Below, piece after piece: positions 1 to 8,652 of a stretch of DNA of 45,274 bases. A program made the translations under genes and the position numbers. The notes beneath the pieces are model-generated. The model had not been told where the DNA came from and searched no databases. It saw only the letters and a list, made by a program, of their open reading frames with translations. This stretch comes from an uncultured Collinsella sp. (GTDB lineage Bacteria; Actinomycetota; Coriobacteriia; Coriobacteriales; Coriobacteriaceae). Positions within the stretch are counted from its first letter, which is position 1; each line of letters starts with the position of its first letter. The stretch lies in the NCBI GenBank assembly GCA_958427975.1, contig CAUAEH010000012.1, positions 1 through 45,274 on the forward strand, given 5' to 3'.

Positions 1-1
1 C

Positions 2-2632
2 CGCGATATCGCCGGCGTGGTCATTGCCGTTTTGGCGATTGCGTCCTTCATTGCCGTGATTTCGCCGGCGACCGCACCCGTTACGGCTGCGGTTGCCGGT
101 TTCTACCACCTGGGCTTTGGTCTGGGCGCCTACGTGCTACCGATCGTCATTTTGCTGTTTGCCGCCACGCTCTTTTTAGGCGAGGACTCGCCGCTCAACG
201 TGCGCTCTGTTGCGGGCGGCGCCGTGGTCTTTATCGCCGTCGTCTCCATTTTGTCGCTGATGGTGCCGGGCACGAGTGACTCGTGCGACCTTATGTTCAC
301 GCCGCAAAACCTGTCCGCCTCGGGTGGCTACATCGGTGCGTTTATTGCGAGCGCGCTGCAGAATGCCCTGGGTAAGCCTATCGCGATGGTCGTCCTGTTG
401 GGTCTGGCCGTCGTTGGCTTTGTCATCATTGGCTTTTCGGTGGGCGGCGTTTTGCGCTCTGCACGCGACCGTGCGGCCGATTTTGCCGAGCGCCGTCGTG
501 CCGACGTCAACGCGAGTCCGTGGGGTGACGACGAAGCCCTGTCGGTGCTCGGCGTTGCCCGTCCGCACCTGAGCATTCTTCGTCAAAAGGGCTCCGATAC
601 GGCCGTGACTACGGTGATGGGCAACGATGCGGACCAGGTTCTGGACGATGACGATGACGACGAGGATCCGTTTGTCGGCGTGTCCGACGCCGTGGGGGCC
701 GAGCGTGCTAAGACGACGCTGCTGCCGCGCCGTCATGCCAAGAAGGGCAAGACGGCTCCCAAGCTCAATACGAGTGAGCCCGACCCGTCTTGGTCCGAGA
801 GCGAGATTGAGCTTACCGAGGGTGATGACGAGGACGACGAGTCCCCGCTCGAGACTGCTAAAACCACCTTGCTGCCGCGTCGTCAGGCAAAGCGCGGTCA
901 GGTGACCGGCCAGCTTTCGATGGAAGACGATCCGGCCAAGATCGACGAGTCCGAGCCGCCGTTTGCCGTGAATCCCGTCTCGGCCGCCCCTCAAATTCCT
1001 GATTTCCTCAAGCACCCAAAGGTTGCCGATACGGATGTCGCGGGCGCTGCCGAGGCGTTTACTTCGAGCGATGGGGGAGCGGACAATGCCCCCGCGGATA
1101 ACGAGGGCGAAGAAGAGGACGGCCTTAAGCTCCCGCCGCTCGAAATCCTGCATGCAAACCCCCAGTCCGCTTCTGCCGCGTCTTCGGACAAGGAGCTGGA
1201 ACAGACCGCCGAGTCGCTGCAGTCCACGCTGCTTGAGTTTGGCCGTAGCGCTCGCGTTGTCGGCTGGATTGCCGGTCCCACGGTGACGACCTTTAAGCTG
1301 CAGCCCGGCGAGGGCGAGCGCGTGAGCAAGATTTCGAGCCTTGAGGACGACATCGCGCTGTCGCTTGCTGCTCAGTCCGTGCGTATCTTTGCGCCGATTC
1401 CCGGCACCTCGCTCGTGGGTATCGAGATTCCCAATCGCAAGCGTCAGAACGTCAACTTGGGCGACGTGCTGCCCTATGTTAAGGGCGGTCCGCTCGAGCT
1501 TGCCATCGGCCGCGACGCAGAGGGCACGCCGGTCGTCGCTGACCTCGCCAAGATGCCCCACCTGCTGATCGCCGGTACCACGGGTTCCGGTAAGTCGGTT
1601 ATGATCAACTCCATCATCACGACCCTGCTCATGCGCGCGCTCCCCGAGGACGTTCGCTTGATCATGGTCGACCCCAAGCGCGTCGAGCTCGCAGGTTATA
1701 ACGGCCTTCCGCATCTTTACGTGCCCGTAGTGACCGAGCCCAAGCAGGCCGCGAGTGCCTTGCAGTGGGCGGTGTCCGAGATGGAGCGCCGCCTGAAGGT
1801 CTTCGAGCGCCTGAACGTGCGCAAGATCTCGACCTATAACGAAAAGCAGGCCGCCGGCGAGTTTGAGCATTACGATAACCCGCCGCAAAAGATGCCCTAC
1901 CTGGTCATCATCATCGACGAGCTTTCGGACCTGATGATGGTTGCCGGCAAGGACGTCGAGGCGTCGATTGTGCGTATCGCCCAGCTGGGCCGTGCCGCCG
2001 GTATCCACCTTATCGTGGCGACCCAGCGTCCGAGCTCCAACGTGGTGACGGGTCTCATCAAGGCAAACATTACCAACCGTATCGCCTTCAACGTCGCAAC
2101 GGGCATCGACTCCCGCGTCATCATCGACCAGATGGGTGCCGAAAAGCTCACCGGCTTGGGTGACATGCTGTTCTCAAAGGTCGACTGGGGCAAGCCCCGC
2201 CGTATCCAGGGCTGCTTTGTTTCGGATGACGAGATCAACGAGATTGTCGAGTTCGTCAAGTCGCAAAGCGAGCCCGACTACCATGAGGAGATTCTGTCGG
2301 CTGTGGCACCTGCCTCCATGTCCATGGCAGGTGGCGGCGGGATCGTGCGCACCGGCGTTGCCGAGCCTCAGGACGACGATCCGCTTATCTGGGAAGCCGC
2401 TCATATTGTGGTGGAATCGCAGCTGGGCTCCACATCTGGCCTGCAGCGTCGCCTGAAGGTTGGCTATGCGCGCGCCGGGCGTATTATGGACATGCTGGAA
2501 GAAAAGGGTGTCGTCGGACCGCCCGACGGTTCCAAGCCGCGCGAGGTCCTGCTGGATGAAGAAGGCCTTGCCGCGCTGGAATCCGTCGACGCCGAGATGG
2601 CACGTGAAGATCGTGAGTTTGGAGGATTCTGA
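2..2632 (+). CDS. ftsK: DNA translocase FtsK/SpoIIIE family (5' partial)
   Basis: Hexameric DNA pump that clears and segregates chromosome termini at the division septum. The frame is open to the left edge, so the true start lies outside the window. Residues below count from the GTG at 17. Hydrophobic membrane segments fill residues 1-145. A charged, acidic linker spans about 150-375 and carries a duplicated motif AKTTLLPRRxAK at 231 and 281. The motor follows, with Walker A GTTGSGKS at 520-527 and Walker B IIIIDE ending near D634-E635. The C-terminal ~70 residues look like the winged-helix gamma domain that reads KOPS sites. The stop overlaps the next start by one base (TGATG), so it is translationally coupled to the RodZ-like gene. 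Family assignment is certain; the length is incomplete. Confidence 0.96.
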   Translation, partial: RDIAGVVIAVLAIASFIAVISPATAPVTAAVAGFYHLGFGLGAYVLPIVILLFAATLFLGEDSPLNVRSVAGGAVVFIAVVSILSLMVPGTSDSCDLMFTPQNLSASGGYIGAFIASALQNALGKPIAMVVLLGLAVVGFVIIGFSVGGVLRSARDRAADFAERRRADVNASPWGDDEALSVLGVARPHLSILRQKGSDTAVTTVMGNDADQVLDDDDDDEDPFVGVSDAVGAERAKTTLLPRRHAKKGKTAPKLNTSEPDPSWSESEIELTEGDDEDDESPLETAKTTLLPRRQAKRGQVTGQLSMEDDPAKIDESEPPFAVNPVSAAPQIPDFLKHPKVADTDVAGAAEAFTSSDGGADNAPADNEGEEEDGLKLPPLEILHANPQSASAASSDKELEQTAESLQSTLLEFGRSARVVGWIAGPTVTTFKLQPGEGERVSKISSLEDDIALSLAAQSVRIFAPIPGTSLVGIEIPNRKRQNVNLGDVLPYVKGGPLELAIGRDAEGTPVVADLAKMPHLLIAGTTGSGKSVMINSIITTLLMRALPEDVRLIMVDPKRVELAGYNGLPHLYVPVVTEPKQAASALQWAVSEMERRLKVFERLNVRKISTYNEKQAAGEFEHYDNPPQKMPYLVIIIDELSDLMMVAGKDVEASIVRIAQLGRAAGIHLIVATQRPSSNVVTGLIKANITNRIAFNVATGIDSRVIIDQMGAEKLTGLGDMLFSKVDWGKPRRIQGCFVSDDEINEIVEFVKSQSEPDYHEEILSAVAPASMSMAGGGGIVRTGVAEPQDDDPLIWEAAHIVVESQLGSTSGLQRRLKVGYARAGRIMDMLEEKGVVGPPDGSKPREVLLDEEGLAALESVDAEMAREDREFGGF

Positions 2633-4143
2633 TGGCTGCACGCTTTGGTGACATGCTGCTCGAGCAGCGTCGCCGAATGGGCCTTTCCATTCAGCAGGTC
2701 GCCAACACCATCAAAATCAGGCCGCAGATCATCGAGTTTTTCGAGAATGGCAATTTTGCATCGATGCCTCCGCGCGGCTATGCGCAGGGCATGATTTCGA
2801 GCTATGCGCGCTTTTTGGGCCTCAATCCGCGGGAGGTCGTCAACGCTTATTTTGACGATTTGATGGCATATGAGCGCGAGACGTCGCAGCAGGGCGGTCG
2901 TTTTCAGGACGCCGCCGGCTACGTCAATTCGCGTTCCTCGGTCGACAACGGCCGCTTCCTGATGGTTCAGGGCGGGCGTTCGACGCGTTATGGCCAGCGC
3001 CCTCAGCAGGCTGGCTATGTTACCGAGACGGGCTCGAGCGAGGAGATTCGTTCCCAGCGCGATCGTTTTCGCAGCACGCCGACGCCCGAGGAGCGCGCAC
3101 TCCCCGCTGCCCGCGGTGTCGCACGAGACCCTCGTGCCGGCTACGGGGATGGTGGTTATTCCGATCGCGGGCACCGCGGCGTTTCTTCCGGTCGTCCGCG
3201 CGGCGGCTATGCAGACGCCGATACTACGCAGGTGACGCCTCGCCTTCGATCTCAGTCACGGCCTTATAGCCAGCGCTCCTCAGCGCCTCGCTCGGGTCAG
3301 CGCAACTACCAGGGTCGCGGCGAGCTCGCCCCCCGCTCGGGCCAGCGCAATATGCAGCGCCAGGGCAGTTATCGCGGACGTTCCGACAATAACCGCGGTC
3401 GTATGCCCCAAGGCACCGGTCGCGGTGGTTCCAATCGTGGACGCGGCGGTGGGCGCGCTCCCCAGAACAACGGTCTCGATCCTCGTATCGTTTACGCCGT
3501 TATCGGCGCCGTGGCGCTGCTTCTGATCGTGCTCATCGTGGTGCTCCTGCGTGGCTGCGGCTCCTCGGCGCCCGAGTCGACGCCCGAGACACCCGTTGCC
3601 ACCAAGACAACGACAAAGAAGTCTTCCAAGAAGACCGAATCCGTCGATGAGGATGAAGATACCGATGAGACGACGGACGAGTCCACCGATTCGGACGCCG
3701 CCAAGACGACGGCCAAGAAGGAGGAGAACGAGGTCACAAAGGTCAAGATCTCCGTTGCCAAGGGCAAGACTGCTTGGATTGAGGTCAAGGTTGATGGCAA
3801 GTCGGTCTATGGCGCCCAGGCGACCGGCCCCTTTGAGCAGGAATACACGCCTGAGTCCTCGATCGAGATCACCACGTCCAAGCCTTCCGATGTCACCGTT
3901 ACCAAGAACGGCGAAAAGGTCCGCTACGACACTAAGACGTCGGGCGTGGCACGCGTGACGATCACCGTTCCCAAGAAGGAGACGACCGAGTCCAAGGACG
4001 GCGAGAGCACTGACGGCACCGATGGCACCGAAAGTACCGACGGAACTGATGAAACCGATGCCCAGTCCACGGACGGCACTGATGCCGCCACCGACGGGCA
4101 GACTACGCCCTATTCAGACGACTATTCTTACGACAGCTACTAA
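2632..4143 (+). CDS. rodZ: RodZ-like helix-turn-helix membrane protein
   Basis: Bitopic protein of the RodZ/YmfM type, thought to link the cell-shape or division machinery to the membrane. Residues 1-80 form the Xre-like HTH_25 domain. Residues ~85-280 are an unusually long Arg/Gly/Gln/Ser-rich linker with several RGG-type steps and a repeated APRSGQRN block (218 and 233). One membrane helix lies at ~286-307, then a Thr/Lys/Asp-rich spacer, a DUF4115-like beta domain at ~370-448, and an acidic TDGTDGT-type tail to 503. RodZ proteins are usually 250-350 residues, so this one is extended by disordered sequence. It overlaps ftsK by one base. Domain order supports the call; function in this organism is inferred. 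Confidence 0.85.
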   Translation: MAARFGDMLLEQRRRMGLSIQQVANTIKIRPQIIEFFENGNFASMPPRGYAQGMISSYARFLGLNPREVVNAYFDDLMAYERETSQQGGRFQDAAGYVNSRSSVDNGRFLMVQGGRSTRYGQRPQQAGYVTETGSSEEIRSQRDRFRSTPTPEERALPAARGVARDPRAGYGDGGYSDRGHRGVSSGRPRGGYADADTTQVTPRLRSQSRPYSQRSSAPRSGQRNYQGRGELAPRSGQRNMQRQGSYRGRSDNNRGRMPQGTGRGGSNRGRGGGRAPQNNGLDPRIVYAVIGAVALLLIVLIVVLLRGCGSSAPESTPETPVATKTTTKKSSKKTESVDEDEDTDETTDESTDSDAAKTTAKKEENEVTKVKISVAKGKTAWIEVKVDGKSVYGAQATGPFEQEYTPESSIEITTSKPSDVTVTKNGEKVRYDTKTSGVARVTITVPKKETTESKDGESTDGTDGTESTDGTDETDAQSTDGTDAATDGQTTPYSDDYSYDSY

Positions 4144-4169
4144 GCCGCTCGTAAGCGAAAGGATTAACC

Positions 4170-4667
4170 ATGGCTAAAGATTCCAGCTTCGACGTCGTGT
4201 CCGAGGTCAATATGCAGGAGGTCGACAATGCCTTCCAGCAGACCACGCGCGAGATTTCCCAGCGCTATGACCTGAAGGACTCCGGCGCCACCATCGAGCT
4301 TTCGAAGGGCGATAAGCTCTTTACGATCAACGCCCCGGCCGACTTTGTCTCCAAGCAGATCATCGACGTCCTGAGCTCCAAGCTCATCAAGCGCGGCATC
4401 GATCTTAAGGCCGTGTCCTGGGATGCGCCCCAGGCTGCATCGGGCGGTACCGTGCGCGTGCTCGGTCACATCGTCGAGGGTATCGACCAGACGACTGCCA
4501 AGAAGATCAATAAGGACATCAAGGATCAGAAGCTCAAGGTCAAGGTGACGATTGAGGCCGACAAACTGCGTGTTTCCTCTGCTTCCAAGGATGCGCTGCA
4601 GACCGTGATTCAGTTCCTGCGCGACCAGGACTACGGCCAGCCGCTGCAGTTCACCAACTACCGTTAA
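4170..4667 (+). CDS. yajQ: YajQ family nucleotide-binding protein
   Basis: A 165-residue protein matching the whole YajQ/UPF0234 family. It opens with the typical SSFDVVSEVNMQEVDNA segment, then ISQRYDLKDSG and a C-terminal QFTNYR. The family has two ferredoxin-like lobes and some members bind cyclic di-GMP or tRNA; which applies here cannot be told from sequence. The ATG is preceded by a GAAAGGA ribosome site 8 bases upstream. It lies 26 bases after the RodZ-like gene and 26 before rimO, so it is probably cotranscribed with both. Confidence 0.93.
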   Translation: MAKDSSFDVVSEVNMQEVDNAFQQTTREISQRYDLKDSGATIELSKGDKLFTINAPADFVSKQIIDVLSSKLIKRGIDLKAVSWDAPQAASGGTVRVLGHIVEGIDQTTAKKINKDIKDQKLKVKVTIEADKLRVSSASKDALQTVIQFLRDQDYGQPLQFTNYR

Positions 4668-4693
4668 TTCATTCGAAAGGACCGCTCTCCAAC

Positions 4694-6043
4694 ATGGATA
4701 CTCCGTTGGGCTCCGTACTCTATATCACCCTCGGGTGCGCCAAGAACGAGGTCGATACCGACCGTATGCGTTCGCTGCTGACCGCCGCGGGCTACGAGGA
4801 GGCATTCGATCCGCAGGATGCCGATATCGCCATCGTCAATACGTGCTCGTTCCTTGCCTCTGCAACGTCCGAGAGCATCGAGACCACGCTCGAGCTTGCC
4901 AACGAGGTGCAGGACGGCGTTCGTTCCTGCCCGATCGTCATGTGCGGCTGCGTGCCGTCACGCTACGGCGATGACCTGCCCGACGAGCTGCCCGAGGTCG
5001 CGGCCTTTGTGAAGGCCGACGAGGAAGACGGTATCGTGGCGGTCATCGATGACGTGCTGGGTGTTGAACGCGAGATTGCCGCCTATATTCCGCAGGTCAA
5101 GCGCACCGTCGAGGGCGCTGTCGCCTACGTCAAGATCTCCGATGGCTGCAACCGCTTCTGTAGCTTCTGCATGATCCCTTATATCCGCGGTCGTTATCAC
5201 TCGCGCAATGCCGAGAGCATTATCTCCGAGGTGCGCGATCTGGTCGCCGGCGGTGTGCGCGAGATCGTACTGATCGGTCAGGACACGGGCATCTGGGGTA
5301 CCGACTTTGCCGACGAGAACCTCGCCGAGGGCGCGCCGCGCAATCTGGCGCAGCTGCTGCAGGCCGTTGCTGAGGCGGTGCGTCCTCATAACGTTTGGGT
5401 CCGTGTACTCTACCTGCAGCCCGAGGGCATGACCGACGAGCTTATCGAGACCATTCGCGATACTCCCGAGGTGCTGCCCTATATCGATATCCCCGTGCAG
5501 CACTGCGACGCGCGCATCCTCAAGGCCATGCGCCGCTCCGGTTCGCGCCAGGAGCTCGAGGACCTGTTCAGCGACCTGCGCGAGCGCATCCCCGGCATCG
5601 TGATTCGCTCCACGGCCATGGTGGGTTTCCCGACCGAGACCGACGACGAGTTCCGCGATCTTATCGACTTTATGGACACCGTCGGCTTTGACTACACGAG
5701 CGTCTTTGCCTACTCGCGTGAGGAGGGCAGCCTGGCCGCCAAGATGGAGGGCCAGGTTGATGAGGAGGTCAAGCTCGATCGCGCCCAGGAGGCTATGGAC
5801 CTGGCCGAGTCGCTCGGCTTTGCCGCGACTGCCGCGCACGTGGGCGAACGCGCCCAGGTGATCGTCGACGGTATCGAGGAGACCGAAGACGGTGCCGAGC
5901 TCATCGGACACGCCTGGTTCCAGGCGCCCGATTCCGACGGTGCGGTGCATCTGGATGCCAGCGAGGCATCTGTGGGCGATATTCTGACGGTCGAGTTTAC
6001 CGATAGCTTCTGCTACGAGCTTATCGGTCATGTTGTTGAGTAG
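4694..6043 (+). CDS. rimO: Ribosomal protein S12 methylthiotransferase RimO
   Basis: Radical SAM enzyme that adds a methylthio group to the conserved aspartate of ribosomal protein S12. The N-terminal UPF0004 domain has the cluster cysteines in LGCAKNEVDTDRM, NTCSF and CGCVPSRY. The radical SAM motif CNRFCSFC places C152, C156 and C159. A TRAM domain forms the C-terminus. Length (449 aa) is normal. The close relative MiaB is encoded separately at 12696; the LGCAKN signature and DGCNRFCSFC distinguish RimO. Spacing of 26 bases to yajQ and 9 to pgsA supports one operon. Start ATG at 4694 lies downstream of an AAAGGA site. Confidence 0.95.
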   Translation: MDTPLGSVLYITLGCAKNEVDTDRMRSLLTAAGYEEAFDPQDADIAIVNTCSFLASATSESIETTLELANEVQDGVRSCPIVMCGCVPSRYGDDLPDELPEVAAFVKADEEDGIVAVIDDVLGVEREIAAYIPQVKRTVEGAVAYVKISDGCNRFCSFCMIPYIRGRYHSRNAESIISEVRDLVAGGVREIVLIGQDTGIWGTDFADENLAEGAPRNLAQLLQAVAEAVRPHNVWVRVLYLQPEGMTDELIETIRDTPEVLPYIDIPVQHCDARILKAMRRSGSRQELEDLFSDLRERIPGIVIRSTAMVGFPTETDDEFRDLIDFMDTVGFDYTSVFAYSREEGSLAAKMEGQVDEEVKLDRAQEAMDLAESLGFAATAAHVGERAQVIVDGIEETEDGAELIGHAWFQAPDSDGAVHLDASEASVGDILTVEFTDSFCYELIGHVVE

Positions 6044-6052
6044 GAGAGCGTC

Positions 6053-6691
6053 GTGGCTAACGAGAGCAATAAGGAACTGACGAGTGTTTGGACGCCCGCC
6101 AACATCGTGACGTGCGTGCGCATCGTCTTTATTCCGGTGTTCATGATTGTGTCGGCGCTGTCTCACACAAGCGTTGCCGGTACGGATTGGAGCACCTTCG
6201 ACGGCCCGCTCGCCGCCGCCGCCTTTATTCTGTACGTCATCCTGTCGTGCACAGATAAGGTCGACGGCTACCTGGCTCGTTCGCGCAACGAGATCACCGA
6301 CTTCGGTAAGTTCCTGGATCCCATCGCCGATAAGTTGCTCGTGTTCTCGGCCCTGCTGCTGTTCTTGGACTTTGGTGCCGTTACTGTGTGGTCGGTGTTC
6401 ATCATCCTGTTCCGCGAGCTGCTGGTGAGCGCCCTGCGCATGGTCGCGAGTGCGGCCGGTGTGGTCGTTGCCGCCGATAAGCTCGGCAAGTACAAGACGG
6501 CGACCACGATGGTCTCCATCTGCGGCTATCTGTGCGTCTTTGCGATGGCCGGCTTGCACCTTGGCCCGGTGGCGCTGACGCTCGGTATCTACTCGGTGTC
6601 ACGCTTCCTGTACGCCGTGGCCGTTGTCTTGACCGTTATCTCGGGCGCTCAGTACTTCTGGAACTGCCGCAAGATCGTCTTTTCGGTCTAG
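6053..6691 (+). CDS. pgsA: CDP-diacylglycerol-glycerol-3-phosphate 3-phosphatidyltransferase
   Basis: Integral membrane enzyme that makes phosphatidylglycerol phosphate from CDP-diacylglycerol and glycerol-3-phosphate. The CDP-alcohol phosphatidyltransferase signature is complete: D68, D71-G72, A75-R76, G85, D89 and D93. About six hydrophobic helices are visible in 212 residues. Translation most likely starts at a GTG at 6053, 5 bases after a TAGGAGAG ribosome site that overlaps the rimO stop. The position in rimO-pgsA-cinA-recA is a widespread bacterial order, which favours PgsA over cardiolipin synthase. A second CDP-alcohol transferase is encoded at 27000-27704. Confidence 0.92.
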   Translation: MANESNKELTSVWTPANIVTCVRIVFIPVFMIVSALSHTSVAGTDWSTFDGPLAAAAFILYVILSCTDKVDGYLARSRNEITDFGKFLDPIADKLLVFSALLLFLDFGAVTVWSVFIILFRELLVSALRMVASAAGVVVAADKLGKYKTATTMVSICGYLCVFAMAGLHLGPVALTLGIYSVSRFLYAVAVVLTVISGAQYFWNCRKIVFSV

Positions 6692-6704
6692 GTTCCTGGT
6701 AGAC

Positions 6705-7235
6705 ATGACGGAATCATTTGAGCAAATTACCGCGCACAATGAAGAGCTTGCACGCGCTATTGTCGAGCGTGCAAGCGTTCGTGGTGTGACGGTATCGACG
6801 GCTGAATCTCTAACAGCGGGCATGATCGCCTCGACGATCGCCGATATCCCCGGTGCCTCGGCGGTGCTGCGCGGCGGTGCGGTGACGTACTGCGACGAGA
6901 TTAAGCATCGCGTGCTCGGCGTTGAGCAAGAGACGCTCGACCGCTATACCGCGGTGTCGTACCAGACAGCGCGCGAGATGGCTGCCGGTTCGCTGGAGCT
7001 GTACCAGAGCGATATTGCCGTGAGCGCGACGGGCTATGCCGGCCCCGGTGGAGGCACCGAGGACGATCCGGCTGGAACCTTTTATATTGGCTGGGCGTAT
7101 CGCTCGGCCAATGGGGGAGCGCCGGTCGTGGACTCCATTCGTTGTCACTATGAGGGCGATCGTTCGTGTGTTCGTGCCCATGCGGTCGCGGAGGCACTGG
7201 GTCGCATTGTCTGCGTGCTCGATTCTATGGAATAG
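6705..7235 (+). CDS. pncC: CinA C-terminal domain protein (nicotinamide-nucleotide amidohydrolase)
   Basis: A 176-residue stand-alone CinA C-terminal domain that likely deamidates NMN to nicotinate mononucleotide in pyridine nucleotide recycling. Typical family segments are STAESLTAGMIAS near the N-terminus, GGAVTYCDEIKHRVLGV, and SATGYAGPGGG with the amide-binding loop. The N-terminal molybdopterin-binding-like half found in full CinA is absent. The gene starts 13 bases after pgsA and ends the operon at a terminator about 10 bases downstream. Linkage to recA, as in many bacteria, supports the family call. Confidence 0.9.
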   Translation: MTESFEQITAHNEELARAIVERASVRGVTVSTAESLTAGMIASTIADIPGASAVLRGGAVTYCDEIKHRVLGVEQETLDRYTAVSYQTAREMAAGSLELYQSDIAVSATGYAGPGGGTEDDPAGTFYIGWAYRSANGGAPVVDSIRCHYEGDRSCVRAHAVAEALGRIVCVLDSME

Positions 7236-7244
7236 ACGTGTTTT

Positions 7245-7270
7245 AAGGGGCCTTCGGGCCCCTTAATTGT
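7245..7270 (+). terminator. Intrinsic terminator after the ftsK-pncC operon
   Basis: A perfect 8-bp stem AAGGGGCC / GGCCCCTT closes on a stable TTCG tetraloop. The run after it (AATTGT) is only moderately T-rich. It falls 9 bases after the pncC stop and before the recA promoter. Confidence 0.85.
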
Positions 7271-7433
7271 GGAGATAGGGACCTCTGGCGAATTTGCTTT
7301 TTGTGCAGGTAGTTGGCGTAATCTTGCTCGTCATGCCTTGCTTGGTTCGCCTGCGGTCAAGTTTTTGGTCAGTGTTTGGTCGGCGTTTGGTTGGGTTTTG
7401 GAAAGGTCGGCTGCATATGATTTATCTGAACGG

Positions 7434-7462
7434 TTGACCACGAACAGCCGTTCGTTTATTAT
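7434..7462 (+). promoter_or_regulatory. recA promoter with LexA (SOS) box in the spacer
   Basis: TTGACC (7434-7439) and TATTAT (7457-7462) are separated by 17 bases. The spacer holds CGAACAGCCGTTCG (7441-7454), a perfect match to the Gram-positive and actinobacterial SOS box CGAAC-N4-GTTCG. LexA bound there would block RNA polymerase directly. The 256-base gap 7236-7492 otherwise contains only the upstream terminator and no convincing gene. Confidence 0.88.
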
Positions 7463-7492
7463 CGATACAGGTTGTTAAGAGGAGGGCTATTC

Positions 7493-8641
7493 ATGGCCAA
7501 GAATTCAGGTCCCGTACGTACCGTTCATGCTCGCACGACGGGTAAAGAGCGCGATGAGATGATCGCCACCACCAAGGCCGAGATCGAGAAGAAATTCGGC
7601 CAGGGTTCCATCATGAGGTACGGCGACGGTGGTCCCGAGCTCGAGGTCGAGGCCATTCCCACGGGCGCCCTGGCCCTCGATGCCGCTCTGGGCATCGGCG
7701 GCGTGCCGCGCGGCCGTATCGTCGAGATTTACGGTCCCGAGTCCTCCGGTAAGACAACGCTTTCGCTCGAGATTTTGGCAGAGGCCCAGGCTATGGGTGG
7801 CGTCGTGGCATTTATTGATGCCGAGCACGCGCTCGATCCCACGTATGCCGCGCGTATCGGCGTGGACATCGATGAGGTCCTCATTTCCCAGCCCGATACG
7901 GGCGAGCAGGCGCTCGAGATCGTCGACATGCTCGTGCGCTCTGGCGCCATCGACGCCATCGTCGTCGACTCTGTCGCCGCTTTGACTCCGCGTGCCGAGA
8001 TCGAGGGCGAGATCGGCGATACTACGGTTGGCCTTCAAGCCCGTCTGATGAGCCAGGCGCTCCGTAAGCTCGCCGGCTCGCTCGCCAAATCTAAAACGAC
8101 CTGCATCTTCATTAACCAGCTGCGCGAGAAGATCGGCGTCATGTTCGGCAACCCCGAGACTACGACGGGCGGCCGCGCCCTCAAGTTCTTTTCGTCGGTG
8201 CGTATCGATATTCGCCGCATCGACAGCATTAAGCTCAAGGACGAGGTCATCGGCAATCGTGTGCGTGCCAAGGTCGTTAAGAACAAGGTGGCCGCTCCGT
8301 TCCGCTCGGCCGAGTTCGACATCATGTACGGCACGGGCATCTCTAAGGAGGGCTCGATTCTGGACATGGCCGTCGAGTGCGGTATCTGCAAAAAGATGGG
8401 CTCTTGGTTTGCTTACGGTGAGGACAAGCTCGGCAATGGTCGCGAGGCCGCCAAGGCCTTCCTGCGCGAACACCCCGATTGTGCTGACGAGATCGAGCAT
8501 AAGGTTCGTCTCGCCTGCGGCCTTGAATTCGATGACGATGCTCCGTCCGAGGTCGAGCTGACCGATCAGCCCGAAACTGAGGAGTTTGATGAGCTTTACG
8601 CCATCGACGGCTCCGCGATGCTCGATGATGACGACGAGTAG
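7493..8641 (+). CDS. recA: Recombinase RecA
   Basis: DNA strand-exchange ATPase and LexA coprotease. Walker A GPESSGKT is at residues 81-88, with the typical FINQLREKIGVMFGNPETTTGG loop and an acidic C-terminal tail. I chose the ATG at 7493 (382 aa) because an AAGAGGAGGG ribosome site ends 7 bases upstream; an in-frame TTG at 7472 would put that site inside the coding region. Its promoter carries a LexA box, so it should be SOS-induced. recX follows after 11 bases. Confidence 0.98.
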   Translation: MAKNSGPVRTVHARTTGKERDEMIATTKAEIEKKFGQGSIMRYGDGGPELEVEAIPTGALALDAALGIGGVPRGRIVEIYGPESSGKTTLSLEILAEAQAMGGVVAFIDAEHALDPTYAARIGVDIDEVLISQPDTGEQALEIVDMLVRSGAIDAIVVDSVAALTPRAEIEGEIGDTTVGLQARLMSQALRKLAGSLAKSKTTCIFINQLREKIGVMFGNPETTTGGRALKFFSSVRIDIRRIDSIKLKDEVIGNRVRAKVVKNKVAAPFRSAEFDIMYGTGISKEGSILDMAVECGICKKMGSWFAYGEDKLGNGREAAKAFLREHPDCADEIEHKVRLACGLEFDDDAPSEVELTDQPETEEFDELYAIDGSAMLDDDDE

Positions 8642-8652
8642 CGGATGCCCTC

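Noticed and set aside
176..2008. Long open frame antisense to ftsK (610 codons)
   Set aside because: It is a by-product of G/C-rich codon bias in ftsK; the translation is His/Arg-rich, without domain patterns, and no ribosome site precedes it.
7269..7478. Small open frame between pncC and recA
   Set aside because: It runs through the recA promoter and LexA box and has no ribosome site.
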